The translations under genes and the position numbers were made by a program. This document shows, piece after piece, positions 41,516-53,064 of a DNA stretch of 64,000 nucleotides; within the stretch, counting starts at the first letter, position 1; every line of letters starts with the position of its first letter. The DNA is from Cyanodermella asteris (lineage: Eukaryota > Ascomycota > Lecanoromycetes > Ostropales > Stictidaceae), in NCBI GenBank assembly GCA_900618795.1, contig UYJD01000003.1, positions 1,958,507 to 2,022,506 of the forward strand. The letters run 5' to 3'. The notes under the pieces are model-generated. The model saw only the letters and a list, made by a program, of their open reading frames with translations. It was not told where the DNA came from and did not search any database.

Positions 41516-44510
41516 CTAGCGAGCCGAGGAATGTCCAGGGCCGAGAGTGGCAGGCTTCGCCTTTGGGCTTCGTTGAGGAGCCTGCTGTACGCTGTTGCGA
41601 CGTGCGAGCATCTGCATCTTCTTGCGCAGAGCGTGAAGACGGTTCTTAGTACCGGAAAGCACTGCATGTATCGTCAGCAAATGCGCAAGGAAAAAAAATA
41701 GAGCAAGGAAAAAACTTACTGCTAAGAACAGCGTCTCGATCCTCCGGGTCCAGGCTGTCCACTTCGTCGGTGTCAATCTTGGGAGTTGCCTTTTCTTGCT
41801 TGGTCTGGCCACTATTCGTCTCGACGCCACTAGTTTCGAGGACGACTTCGAGCATGCGGATTGCTGTGACGTAGCCAATCTCACAATCATGCAGGTTTTC
41901 TCCCATGAGCTCATTGATCGCGGCTGTCCTGCTCATCTCAACCGCCCGTTGATACATAATCCGCTCAGCAGTGACGCCCGGACTGATGTAGACATCGCCC
42001 GTTGGCGCATTCTGATCAGGCATTCCATGAGTCTGAGCGTACTGACCGGATATTCCAGCAGCAATACCGCTGTGGTTGTTGGGATGGCAAGGATGCTCGG
42101 GCGGAAGCAATTTCTGGGCATCGATGAGTTTGAGGCTAACAAATTCGGCTTTTGCGAGAGTCTCGTTGTACCGTCCTCGGACCCATTGTACGACGCTGTT
42201 AATTTGAGCCGATGCTCTAGAATTGCCAAGCTTGGATGTCTTGGGCGAGACTGAAGATGAAGCATCGCTGCCTTCGCTACGAGCCTTGCGGCTCCACCAA
42301 GTCCCAGCAATGTCCATAGCCCGGGAGAGCAGACTCAGTGCCTTGACATAGAGGACTAAAGCCTCTTCGCAGACCATGACAAGAGCGTCGGGAGGCAGAT
42401 CTGAGCCCTCGGCGGAGGGCAAATTAGCTCCTTGCACACCAAGGCCCTCTGCTGATGGTTGAGCAGGGGCAATTTGTAGGAACTTGACTTGTGCGAAACC
42501 ATGGACTACATCAGACCTCGTGGCCGTCTCCTCGATGCTTTGCAGGGCATATGTGTCTTCATCTGTGGGCGCTGCGGTATTTTTGCCATCCTCCAGTAGC
42601 AGCTGACTGGCCTGCGAGGGATATGGAGGAAAAGGCGAATATATAGGACCTGTCGGTGTGCTGGCTGCTCGTCCGATTGGCGGAGAAAGGCCCAGGTTCA
42701 TGAGCCTTCCACTCGCCTTGCTTAGTGCCTTGGCGATAGCGGAGGAAGCAGAGCCTGTCGCTTTGGCTCTGCGCTCGAATGACGTCCGACGCAGATGATC
42801 AGGTCGATTTGTGCTGCCTTGTGAAGCACGCGTGGTTGCGATCTGGTTGTTTGCTGGCGCCGAGCCCGCAACCTGGCGAGGTCTCTGACCACTGCCAATA
42901 GAATAGCGATGGCCATGAATCCGCGGACTCGTTTGCATTTCATCAGCTAACGCATTCATCTCCACAGCCTTCTTCTCGACCACAACGTATTCTCTCTCAT
43001 CTGCAACATCCTGTGCCGCCCTATCCGGGTCATCTCTTACTGGTGGCGCTTGAGGATTTGGTAAAGTCGGACTTGGTCTTGCGGCAACGGAATGCCGACG
43101 GGAAGCATCTGGTCTGCTGCTTGGAGTCCCTGGAGCGGGTGGCGGGGGCATTTCCGTTTGATGCCTATTGATCGGCGGCTTTCCCAAAGACGGAGGACGG
43201 TCTTCCACCTGTGGTGTCCTGCCGGCAGGAGCAGTCGGAGTCTGAGCAAGCGAAGGGCGTCTGGGTGCGAGTTCTTGCGGTTGATCCAAGGCATCTACAA
43301 ATACATCCTTGCTGTTCAAGCGGACTTGATCTGGCCTGCTCGGTCTGGCTTCCTCTCGTCTGAGCGCTGACGAAGTTCGTTCCATAGCTTCTGCTTGCGT
43401 GATGTCTGGCCGTGAATGAACCTCCATGGCTTCGCGGTCCTCATCTAGAAGACCGGGTATATCACCGGTCACAACCGCGTGCTGGAAGAAATCGGCAAAG
43501 GAACTTCTCTGAACGGGATTTCTCTTCAGAAGTGAACGAATCAAGTCTTTAACGGAGCTGCTGACTTGCACTTCGGCAGAAAATCGGATCACGTCGTCAC
43601 ACTTTTCAATGTTTCGAAGCAGTTCAACGTGGTTCCCCGCTCTAAAGGGGGGCCGGCCCGTGACCATTTCGTAGGTCACCGTCCCAACCGACCACAGATC
43701 CGCTTTGGCATCATACTTTTCATAACGCAGGATTTCGGGGGCCATGTACAGAGGAGAGCCGCACAGCGTCTCGGCAAGACCGGTCGAGGGCAAATGCCTT
43801 GCGAAGCCAAAATCGGCAATTTTGAGGATAGGCAACGACGGCACGCCAACCGGCTGCAGGCCTTTCAGCCGGTCAGGTAGGAATGCCTGGTTGGCTTCGT
43901 TCGTTGATCGAGGAGGTGAGAGCAGGACGTTCTGAGGTTTCAAGTCCCGATGGATCAAGTGCTTGGTTTGGAGGAACTCGACAGCACTTGCGAGCTGCTT
44001 GATGAAGTGCCGGACCAAAACCTCGTTCACTCCACCATAGTCGGGGTTGGGATATCTTGACACAACCTGTTGAGCAAGCGAGCCCCTCGGCGTCTTCCTG
44101 TGTTTGATGAAGTGGGACAGATCGCCCATGGAGCAGAACTCCATGATCAGGAAGATGAAGTCGGGAGAGTCCTTGCAATCGAACAGCGGGACGATGTGGG
44201 GGTGATTGAGCGACTTGAGGATCTTGATCTCGCCGTAGAGGTTCTCCTTGAGCTTCTTGTTGTTATTGATCTTTGCCAGGATGACACACTTGACGGCGGC
44301 ATAGCCCCCTCGTTCCTGTGACGTGTTAGCACTTGGTATATATCTCGGAGGTCTCGGACAAGAGTCTCGATTTCTTGTACGTACCAGGTTCTTGGCCCTG
44401 TGTACACTAGCAAAGCTTCCGTTTCCTATTTCTTCGCGCAGGATCCAGTCGCCCAGCTTGGTGCCCTCCTTGGGCCTGGCATTCTTGCTGCTGCCGCTGC
44501 GAGACGCCAT
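41516..44510 (-). CDS. atg1: autophagy-initiating Ser/Thr kinase Atg1
   Basis: Kinase that starts autophagosome formation with the Atg13/Atg17 complex at the pre-autophagosomal structure. Three exons: 44385-44510, 41720-44315 and 41516-41661. Intron 1 (44316-44384) is 69 bp with donor GTACGT, branch GCTAAC and acceptor CACAG; it has no in-frame stop. Intron 2 (41662-41719) is GTAAGT...TGCAG. Spliced length is 955 aa. The kinase domain is N-terminal: GNGSFASVHRAK loop, YAAVKCV Lys, HLIHRDLKPQNVLL, IADFGFARHL and LAETLCGSPLYMAPEIL. A long Ser/Pro-rich disordered middle carries a possible Atg8-interacting YVVV near the centre. The C-terminal MIT-type region (MVCEEALVLYVKALSLLSRA ... YQRAVEMSRTAAINELMGEN) binds Atg13. 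The last exon adds LSGTKNRLHALRKKMQMLAR. All features are those of an active Atg1. Confidence 0.96.
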
Positions 44511-45772
44511 GATGGCGTTCCGCAGCAGAGTATCCTAGCTCTTTCTATAGCCTCGGGGCGGGCTACCGGTAGAATTGGGGGAAGAGGTTCGGGGCCAGAT
44601 CGTCGTACATGGAACGAGAGACGGGATGGAAGACGGCGGTGATGGAAGCGGGTCGTCAAAGAGAGCAGAGGCAGAGATAGAGATGGATGCTTGGGGAAGG
44701 GTTGGCCCAGGTGAGCAGGGCGACGCGAGCGGCGGGCGGAATGATGTCGTGAAACAGGCGGCTCAGGCACGCCGTGCTGGAGCATGCATGCGCCGACGGA
44801 GGATGAAGCGTGGTAAGACTAGGAGCTCGGGACTGCAGACATGGGTCGTCTGGTCGCGCAGGAGGCCGTGGACAGGTGCGTGAAGGCCGGTATAGAGGAG
44901 GTTGACGAGGCAGAGGCGAGCAGAGCAATGCAGTTCGTGACTGAGTTCCGAGTCAGAAGGCGGCTTGGCGGGCGCGTGAGGGTAGCGAGGGGCCGATGGA
45001 TGCTGTCAAGTGATGCCGCTGCGGCGCGTCAGGCCAGTCCGACCGGCAGCACGCTCGAGATGAGCTGGACGATGATGATGATGATGATGAGGATGAGGGC
45101 GATGCTGGCAATGTAGCTGGTCAGGTTGCAGAACGGAGGGCAGAAAGGGGGACGAACGGGGTCGGCACAAGGCGCCAAATCCCACTGAGGTGAGGTGAGT
45201 GAGTTCGATCTGGGAATTAGGCGCTCATACAGCAGCCGCCTTGAGACTCATCGATGCTGCTGTTGGACGCTAAACTAAGTAGCTTCGCGACGACGCGCTG
45301 GTCGGGCGTGAACGTCGAACGATAAGAAGCCCGTGTACGGTAGAGTGTCTCCAATTCCTATCGTCGGGCCCTGAGCAACCATTGTTTGGTTACGCTGGAT
45401 TCGAGTGGGGAGCATGCGAGTCTATGATAGGCACTCTCCTTCTCCGCCGTCGCCGTCGTGTTACCGTCGCACCGCGATACCTGCACTACAGTAGAGTATC
45501 GAGATATGGGGGGACTAGGTACAGACTACAGCACGAGTCGAGGCATCACCATCTGCTGCAGTATCTCGATCGATGGCGTGCATTACTCGGATTCCTGTTC
45601 CGTCCCTGTCCGCTATGACCTCTTCCCTGCATTGGAGTTATGCTACTATTCCATCACAACGATACTGCTCAATCTCTCTGATCACGACCTCAAAATCGTG
45701 CTTACTTGTCCGGTAGTAAAGACGACACCTGTCGTGCTGATTGCGCAAAGTCTCGACGTCGCTCGCACATGA
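44511..45772. other. atg1 upstream region
   Basis: Promoter and probable long 5' UTR of atg1. Contains a GAT/ATG trinucleotide run at 45070-45096. The short plus-strand frames here have no recognisable content. Confidence 0.5.
45070..45096. repeat. (GAT)n microsatellite
   Basis: Seven or so GAT units followed by GAGGATGAGG, in the region upstream of atg1. Confidence 0.85.
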
Positions 45773-46189
45773 TTACCTACCTACGAACTCGACGCGTCCC
45801 CCGTGATCACTGACATCAACCCCGCCGTGCCATAACCCATCGAACATGCCTCGAACTCTATCCTGCTGATGATTTCCGTCAATATGCACCTGCTGCCGCC
45901 CATCCCCGAGGCAGTAATCGGGAAAATGCGTTCGGCATTCCATGGGCTCACGAGCACTCTGAATTTCCATTGGTGCACCCCTATCTCTGGCACCCGCAGC
46001 CGGCTCATCATTTTCCGCCGGCGCCCACGATCCAAAGTAGATCACTTCCAAGATCTTCATACATACTTGGCACATCTTTGCAGGGTAGTTCTCGAGCATC
46101 TCTCTTGGCAGTTGAAGAGTTACCTGGAATTCAGGTACATGAAAATGGACCCATGCCGGATCCTGGCTCTTCACTTCCAATGTAGACAC
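45773..46189 (-). CDS. possible protein of unknown function, 138 aa
   Basis: Frame starting MSTLEVKSQDPAWVHFHVPE, then QVTLQLPREMLENYPAKM and ending WHGGVDVSDHGGRVEFVGR. The first 55 residues look like an ordered domain. A second frame over the same bases also reads smoothly (RIFPITASGMGGSRCILTE), so either an intron (a GTATGT donor lies near 46072) or chance must be considered. No family recognised. Confidence 0.28.
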   Translation of the reverse strand: MSTLEVKSQDPAWVHFHVPEFQVTLQLPREMLENYPAKMCQVCMKILEVIYFGSWAPAENDEPAAGARDRGAPMEIQSAREPMECRTHFPDYCLGDGRQQVHIDGNHQQDRVRGMFDGLWHGGVDVSDHGGRVEFVGR

Positions 46190-46799
46190 AGACTGTCATG
46201 CCGTTGAATCATCTTGGGATTGGAAGCGTGTTCCCAATGTTGCAAAACGAGCCTCGCACAGTGGAATGATTGCATTCGAGGACTGGAGCAACGATTTTTA
46301 ATTTCTCGCCTTGCGTGCATCTTATCCTCTTTCTTACGAGGTTCCAGCTCCTCGAACATCACGTTGTGTCATCAAACCTCTGTTTACCTCGCTATAGCCG
46401 TGGCTGATGCCGTCTCGATTATTGACCCACCTCGATAGAATCCATCTGCGAACTCATCAAGCTCAAAGCATCAAGTGTAAGCACGAAGAAGGCTTACTCC
46501 GCTTCGTAAGCAGACCAGGAGCTATTCCATGAAATGGAAGAGAACCGCCGCAGCTGGTGCTCATCGCCAGAATTGTTCAGGAAACATCGAGTCTTAGATT
46601 GGGGCGTCATGGGAAACCCTCCCACAATCGATGAACTCCTGCTTCGAGCAGAGTAGGTGATAGAACGAATCTATTCCCCCTTAACGCACGACTATTCTGC
46701 GGTGCCTGATACATCCGTTAGGAGAACCGCAGCAACCCACCAGCCACTCCCCTTTTTCGCAGAAGCCAAAAATCCAGGACATACCTTTATCAGTATCTA
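46190..46799. other. intergenic
   Basis: No gene seen. It may include the poorly preserved 5' end of the carbonic anhydrase remnant to the right. Confidence 0.45.
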
Positions 46800-47324
46800 T
46801 AGACCATCCTTCTGCCCAGAAGACAAAGTTCGACTCGATTGCCCACCAGTAAGCTGTATAGACCCGCCCGTGATCCCCGAGCACATCTTCAGCCTCCAAC
46901 CACAAGGTCAGTTCCTCCCAGGAACCCCTACCCACCATGCCCGACTCCTTTGACTGCTCATGAACGTATCCCGGACAACAAAGCCTCCATAATCCGCACC
47001 CTCCGCCGCACCCGTCATCCTCGCCCTCGACGCCGCCTTTGGCCGCTTCGAGCAGATTGCCATCCTGCACCACACAGACTGCGGATCGACGTACTTTACC
47101 AATGAGAAGGTGCACGACAAAATTCATCAACGATGCCCGAGACACTCGGAGGTCCGATGGCATGCAGTTTGGTGCGGTTTACGGGGTCGTTGGAGGATGA
47201 TTCGAGGGAGGGTCTGGTGTGGTTGAAGGCGCAAGATGTGATCCCGGAGGAAATCAGAGCGGAGACGAGAGGATTCATATAGAATTTTAAGACGGGACAT
47301 TTAACGGAAGTCAGAAGGGAGTAG
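46800..47324 (+). pseudogene. decayed beta-carbonic anhydrase-like gene
   Basis: Remnant of a beta-class carbonic anhydrase (CO2/bicarbonate interconversion). Recognisable pieces in order: VSCIDPPVIPEHIFSLQPQ (family C-x-D-x-R zinc/catalytic motif, with the Arg replaced by Pro), then after a frame change ILALDAAFGRFEQIAILHHT followed by DCGSTYFTNEKV. The latter keeps the HxxC zinc ligands. After another frame change comes VWLKAQDVIPEEIRAETRGF, then a TAG where the family would continue into NFKTGHLTEV. The glycine-rich segment between the first two blocks is unreadable, although a short intron there could explain part of it. At least one frameshift, an in-frame stop and a lost catalytic Arg make a pseudogene likely. 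Confidence 0.75.
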
Positions 47325-47657
47325 GATGAGGTAGGACACAACATCACTACCAGTCCGTTTTCTCGCAAAAGAATTTCGCACGAAAGGGGCAAAAAGTGAA
47401 ACGTAGAATATCTTGCTTTAACCGCCATAGCTGCAGTCCCCCGACAAGAACCCGTTCTGGCGAGTCCATTCTCCCCAGCCTCCTGTCGCCCTCACTCACC
47501 TCTTTCACTCCGATTTTTAATAAAAAAAAACGATCCAAACCGACCGGCGACCTTCATTTCACCTCCGTACCTGTACAGGCAACTGTCAAAGCAATCAGAT
47601 ACCAATCCATCCGACCCACCCCACAAACCCCATCGTCTCCCCCGGACCCGCCCACCC
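47325..47657. other. sequence before the assembly gap
   Basis: No gene supported. The last 45 bases are extremely C-rich, which may explain why the assembly stops here. Confidence 0.5.
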
Positions 47658-48191
47658 NNNNNNNNNNNNNNNNNNNNNNNNNNNNNNNNNNNNNNNNNNN
47701 NNNNNNNNNNNNNNNNNNNNNNNNNNNNNNNNNNNNNNNNNNNNNNNNNNNNNNNNNNNNNNNNNNNNNNNNNNNNNNNNNNNNNNNNNNNNNNNNNNNN
47801 NNNNNNNNNNNNNNNNNNNNNNNNNNNNNNNNNNNNNNNNNNNNNNNNNNNNNNNNNNNNNNNNNNNNNNNNNNNNNNNNNNNNNNNNNNNNNNNNNNNN
47901 NNNNNNNNNNNNNNNNNNNNNNNNNNNNNNNNNNNNNNNNNNNNNNNNNNNNNNNNNNNNNNNNNNNNNNNNNNNNNNNNNNNNNNNNNNNNNNNNNNNN
48001 NNNNNNNNNNNNNNNNNNNNNNNNNNNNNNNNNNNNNNNNNNNNNNNNNNNNNNNNNNNNNNNNNNNNNNNNNNNNNNNNNNNNNNNNNNNNNNNNNNNN
48101 NNNNNNNNNNNNNNNNNNNNNNNNNNNNNNNNNNNNNNNNNNNNNNNNNNNNNNNNNNNNNNNNNNNNNNNNNNNNNNNNNNNNNNNNNNN
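47658..48191. other. assembly gap (534 Ns)
   Basis: Run of N from 47658 to 48191. Nothing can be said about its content, and its stated length may be an estimate. Long open frames that appear to cross it are artefacts. Confidence 0.99.
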
Positions 48192-48221
48192 AAAAAAACA
48201 AAACAAAACAAAACAAAACAA
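48192..48221. repeat. (AAAAC)n simple repeat at gap edge
   Basis: Five or so AAAAC units directly adjoin the gap. A repeat expansion or a poly-A-like tail inside the gap is possible. Confidence 0.85.
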
Positions 48222-49365
48222 CCCAAGTGTCATGTCGGTGTCTGATTGATGGACGGCCTGAACCACGCAAACGACCGACTTTTGCCTGCCTGTAGAAGGT
48301 GTACGTATATAGATTACGCCAAGCAAGGCTGCAGGGAAAGGAGGGGGAGGGGGTAAAGTGATGATTGAGTGGAACCGCCAGATAATGGCGCAGAAGGTCC
48401 GGATGTGGTTGTCATGGCGGATGCGCGTTTGGTGGTGCCCCGAGGGGGGGGCGGTCTGAGACAGTGACTCAGAGGTTATCTATCTATCTATCTGTAGGCA
48501 TGTATGTATGTAAGGCTGCCGGAATCTTGTCTCGGCTCTGGCGGTCGGATGTAAATCGCGACGATTGCGAGTGTTTGATAAAGTTGCCGGGGTGTGAATC
48601 TAGATTGGAAGGGGGATGGTTTCGTTTTCCAGGCGATGATGACGCCAACTGTCAAGGGTTCGCGTGAACCAAGACGGTCATGACGAAGTCAGGCAAATTG
48701 ACATGGACATGGGGTAGAAAAGTTCACGAGCACGATTGTGAGTCATGGCCGAAAGTCGGTGGTAAGCAATGGAATGTGTTGGAATCAAGGTAATGATCTT
48801 TCATTCCATTTAATATGTGCTTGCCCTGAAGCAATCCTCCTCGCGGAGCATGGCACTGAAGGCCTTGTGTAAGTAATCTATCCCAGGATTGGAGGGTCAC
48901 CTTTGAGCCCCACATCCCACCCTTCATGTGTAAATCTCCCCTTGGTTGCGTGCTTGGAGACCTGGTCGCGTCTGGCAGGACTGGCTGACAATGCGGTCAG
49001 CCTTACTGTTGAGACGAAGTCTGAAGCTCCATTCGTGGAGCTTTCATTCACCCGGCGCACCATTGCTCCAGATCTCGAAAGCCAATCCCCGTGCTAGTAA
49101 TACAATATGCTGACATGCATGTGTCAAACTAAAATAGTAGAGACAGTCCCCCAAGCCTTTCGGAAATGTGAGGTGTGTAAAGCCATGCGATCCAATCCAC
49201 CCAAAACGCCATCGCAATATGTATTCTATCGCAGTATGTAGTATCTAAATGTGAAAGTGTCGTATTGTACCCGATGCCATAACAATCATCTCAAAGTAGG
49301 ACCAACAGCCTCGACACTCGGTCAAGTGAGTTGTAGGTCCATTTGTGTGTGTGTGTGCCTCAGCA
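48222..49365. other. intergenic with simple repeats
   Basis: Contains (TATC)n at 48477-48493, TATG units at about 48501-48512 and (TG)n at 49344-49357. No gene supported. Confidence 0.5.
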
Positions 49366-49587
49366 TCAACGGTGGTAGTCACCATCGTGATACTTGCTGC
49401 TTCTGATCTTATCGGCACATACGCCGCCCTCATCGTGGACGACTGCAGGCCTGTCTTTCGCATTGTCGTCCTTGCTCTTTTTCTTGGCGTTATGGATGGC
49501 CACGGGATTCGACTTGTCTTTGGCACGAACGCTGTCGAGACTTGATCGTTCCGACGAAGCGGAAGAGGAAGCATAATATCTAGGCAT
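49366..49587 (-). CDS. possible small hydrophilic protein, 73 aa
   Basis: From Met 49587 a compact frame reads MPRYYASSSASSERSSLDSV and continues Lys/Asp/Ala-rich to KYHDGDYHR. Highly charged, probably disordered. Extension upstream to 49914 is low-complexity Pro/Ser/His sequence typical of a 5' UTR. Fungi have many such small charged proteins, but I do not recognise this one. Confidence 0.35.
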   Translation of the reverse strand: MPRYYASSSASSERSSLDSVRAKDKSNPVAIHNAKKKSKDDNAKDRPAVVHDEGGVCADKIRSSKYHDGDYHR

Positions 49588-52500
49588 GATGGCGGAGGTT
49601 GGTCGACTCGGAAGTTCCAAGTGACGGTGTGCTGGATTCGGGAAGTGGGTGTGTGGCTCGTTGGATGAGGTCAACGTCTGATCTGCGGATAGATGCACGC
49701 TCGATCGTATATAGTGAATTGCGTCAGGGTGCAGTCGGGCGGCAAGACGCGGTGGTGGTCGCGAGGTCTGATCGCCGGAGAGATGTGGTCGAAGGCCGAA
49801 GGCAGGGATGAGTATGACGAGATGCGGAGTCAAAGGTCTGGAACTTGGTGCCCGAAGCTTTGAAGCTGAAGATGGAGCTGGTAGTTGTGACGGGAGAGAT
49901 GGATGAGTTGGCAAGGCTATATAGAAGGTGGTGGAAGCTGTTGCTGAAGGGTAAAGGACAGAAGGAGGGAGACGGTAACTATTTAAACAAGTACGGACAA
50001 GGGACAGGATGAAGCAGGCAGCGAAGGGGATGGAAGGATTGAGTTAAGGTGAGAGAAGGGGTCTGACAGGCAGGCGGCGTGTAGGGCTGTCCGTGATAAC
50101 GAGCAGGGGCTGGAGAAGTGAGGTTGAGTTGGAGGTATGTTTCGACTAGCGGCGAGTCGAGAATCGAGAAAACGAAAGGTAGTGACCTTCGATGGCGTTG
50201 CAGAGCCTGGAATGGGATACTCAAGAGAGTGGCAGCCTGTGCTGGCGCCTGTTCTGCTTACACAGCCTCTGAGACAGGACCGGCACCGAGTCAAGAAGTG
50301 AGTGTGAAGAAGAGGGAGCAGCGTGGACTGTGCTCGGACGAGGCCGGTTAGAGAGCACACGGGCGGGCGAGCAAGCAAGCAATCGCCAGGATCAGTCAGG
50401 CAAAAAGCGCACGGGCAATGACGGGACGCAATGGTCCTGTCGTCAGTGAGGCAAAGCAAAGCAAAGCAAAGTCGAGAAGAGCAGAGCAGAGCAGAGCAGA
50501 GAAAGAGTCTCGAAGACGAAGCAAGGCACGGCATCCCTGCGCAGCTGAGAGAGAGACAAAGCTGCTGCTGACGAGTGCAGGTACCCGCCACCGTCTCGTC
50601 GTACCGCGCGCCTTGGGCTCGACGGGATGTGGTACACGGTCAGCCACGGACAGTCGCGTTGTTGTTGGTGTATTGCCATGATTGTGATGATGTTGAGGAG
50701 AAGTGAAATGTCGGCAAAGAGCGAGACGAAGGAGCTCCGATCAAGCCGGGTTAGCGCTCTCCACCAGCACTAGCGACGACGACCATCATCACTCCAATGA
50801 GCACAAAGTCAATCATTCGACGAATCAGTCATCTCGCGCCCGCTGCCTGTCGGGAGCCGCAAATCGTGACAGCTTCATGCAAGGGACGTTGCCAATGACT
50901 CGGAAGACTCTGCGATTATACGTCGAGAGTCTCTGGTGCCTGAACGTCGTCAGGCCGCTAATTGCCATGACTGATACCGGTTGACGAATCCTTCCTCGGG
51001 GCTGCTTCAGCCGCCGCCTAGGCCCGGTTGTGAGATGGGAGGCTGCGATGAGCCGTCGTATCGTCAGTTCTACATTGCAGGAAGCAAGACTGTTGGTGCA
51101 TGTCCATCGGGGCATTTCTCAAACAGCCTGCGAGGCTGAATTGACTGGCTGCCTTGTTGGACGGCCTCCGAAGCAGCGAATGAATAGCCAGGTACTTCTG
51201 CTCACGCTTAAAGACTGTCTGAGAGCTTGTACCACCGCAGACCGCCGTGCGACGCTGACTTGTCTGGTATCTTTCTGGGGTGCAGGCTTACGATGCAGCA
51301 CGCAATGTGGCTATTATTGTTCCAACCTGCCAATTATTCGTCGTCGGATCGTGACAGGGTTGAGCAAAAGCCAAACGCCCTGCAGTGCCTCTGTCATGCT
51401 GCGTCCCGTGTTTCGCATCTCTGCCAGCATTTAGTCGTCGCGTAGCTGCGGCTGAATGTCTTCTGCACGGCAAGATGTCTTCTGCAGTCGCCCCCAAGGG
51501 CAACCCGTGCATGCGACTCGACCGATCGAACTGCAGTGTCGCACTACTGCTCCCTACTACACCGCTACATCTGTCTTTGGGATGCATCTTTCTAGTGAAC
51601 AACTCGTCTGGGTGTCGTGCTGCCGGCACGGACGGGCCGGCACACAACTGAACGTGGTTGCGGACTGTGGTTGTCCGCCTCACCGGAATCTTCCTGTCCG
51701 CCGTCCACCATCCTCAACAGTCCTTGTCCGCTCGCTCGGCCTGGTTTGCTCGGCATCTCGAACCTCATACTTTGTTGAGGGATACGTTCCCATAGATGTC
51801 ACTCGCCCTTGTCTGCCCGCGGCTGCGATGCTATCCGAGGCATCACCTTCGGAATGCCTGTCTTGAGCCTCCATTGCCGATCATGCCTCGTTCTTCGTCG
51901 CGCAGTCCATAATACATGCTGCACTTGATTGCCGAGAGTGCAATAAGGCGACCCATTTCTGTCGTGTATTTCTCATACTCCGCGAGAACAATGGCTTCAC
52001 CTTCTGCTCTTAGAAAAACTTATTCCTGTACTGGAGTCTGCAGAACGAAGAACAACTGAACCCCAAGCTCGGCACCGACGTGTTCCGCTTGCGAGCACAT
52101 GGCTTGACGATCAGCCATCGACATTCTCGGCTTTCATCGTGTTTTGCAAGTCTTATCTTCTGGTTGACGCTTTGTCCGTGTCGACGACGAAGAGTGTCTC
52201 ACGAAAAGGTGGAATACTCTCCATCGAGGAACCACTTGCTGGAAAGCGCCTTGCATAAATGTGGTTGCTGCACAATAGCTCTCATCAGATCCCAATTCTT
52301 ATTCCGATGCATCAGCACAGCAGCCAACTGTGCAATCACGGACTTGCTTTCACACGAATGCTGTCAATCACGATGCTCTTGTCGCTAGCTTTTGGACGTG
52401 AGCTTTACGTGAGGCTCTTAGACTGCTGGTACTCTTGTCGCCTTAGCTTTGACTTCTCCGAGGACCATCTTCCACTGTAGTTTTCTCGAAGAACTTTTCA

Positions 52501-53064
52501 TGGTTTCGGTCTTCCGCTATATGTAGGTATCGTATCAACTTTGCACATCACTTACACTGTCACGCGGAATTGAATGACGGCCGAGAAGCAATGCTTAAAC
52601 CGTAGCTCATCGTCTCGCCATACAGTAGCTAGTTTCCATATTCTCTCGTTTGAGCTACCTACTCTAGCTCGGAACACAATTATCGCAGCTTGGAGGGCTG
52701 AGAGAAGGTATGGCGTATGTATATAGCTGCAGGCTTTGTGCACTCTGCTTGAAATTCAGTTCCAGGTCCATCGGCTGGTGATCAAGAAGCTACAGGCACG
52801 GCCAGTTGTCTAGGCCTACTTCGAAGATATACGTATACCAGGACGTATTTGATTAGCTGGACGACCAACTTAAGTTCCTCCAGACCAAACTTGGTCACCC
52901 TGCTTGGAAACGAAAGCGCGACCCCAGGTCACGTGGGCTCAAACTTGGTTACCGCATCGGGAAGCTCCACCACTCACTGACAGACTGATTGCTCCTCGAA
53001 GCCGCTGCTGAGCATCGATCCATATGCTGCCAGTACCGCGGCGAGTATTCCGTTATTCACCACC
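49588..53064. other. about 3.5 kb without a supportable gene
   Basis: The left part is a probable 5' UTR/promoter of the small frame. Tandem pentamers lie at 50451-50502. The rest is unique DNA with short frames only; the right end is the promoter of the WD40 gene. Confidence 0.5.
50451..50502. repeat. (GCAAA)4 and (GCAGA)4 tandem repeats
   Basis: Four GCAAA units at 50451-50470 and, after nine bases, four GCAGA units at about 50480-50500: two related pentamer arrays side by side. Confidence 0.85.

Noticed and set aside
47396-48326. Long frames crossing the N run
   Set aside because: Runs of N contain no stops, so the frames are artefacts.
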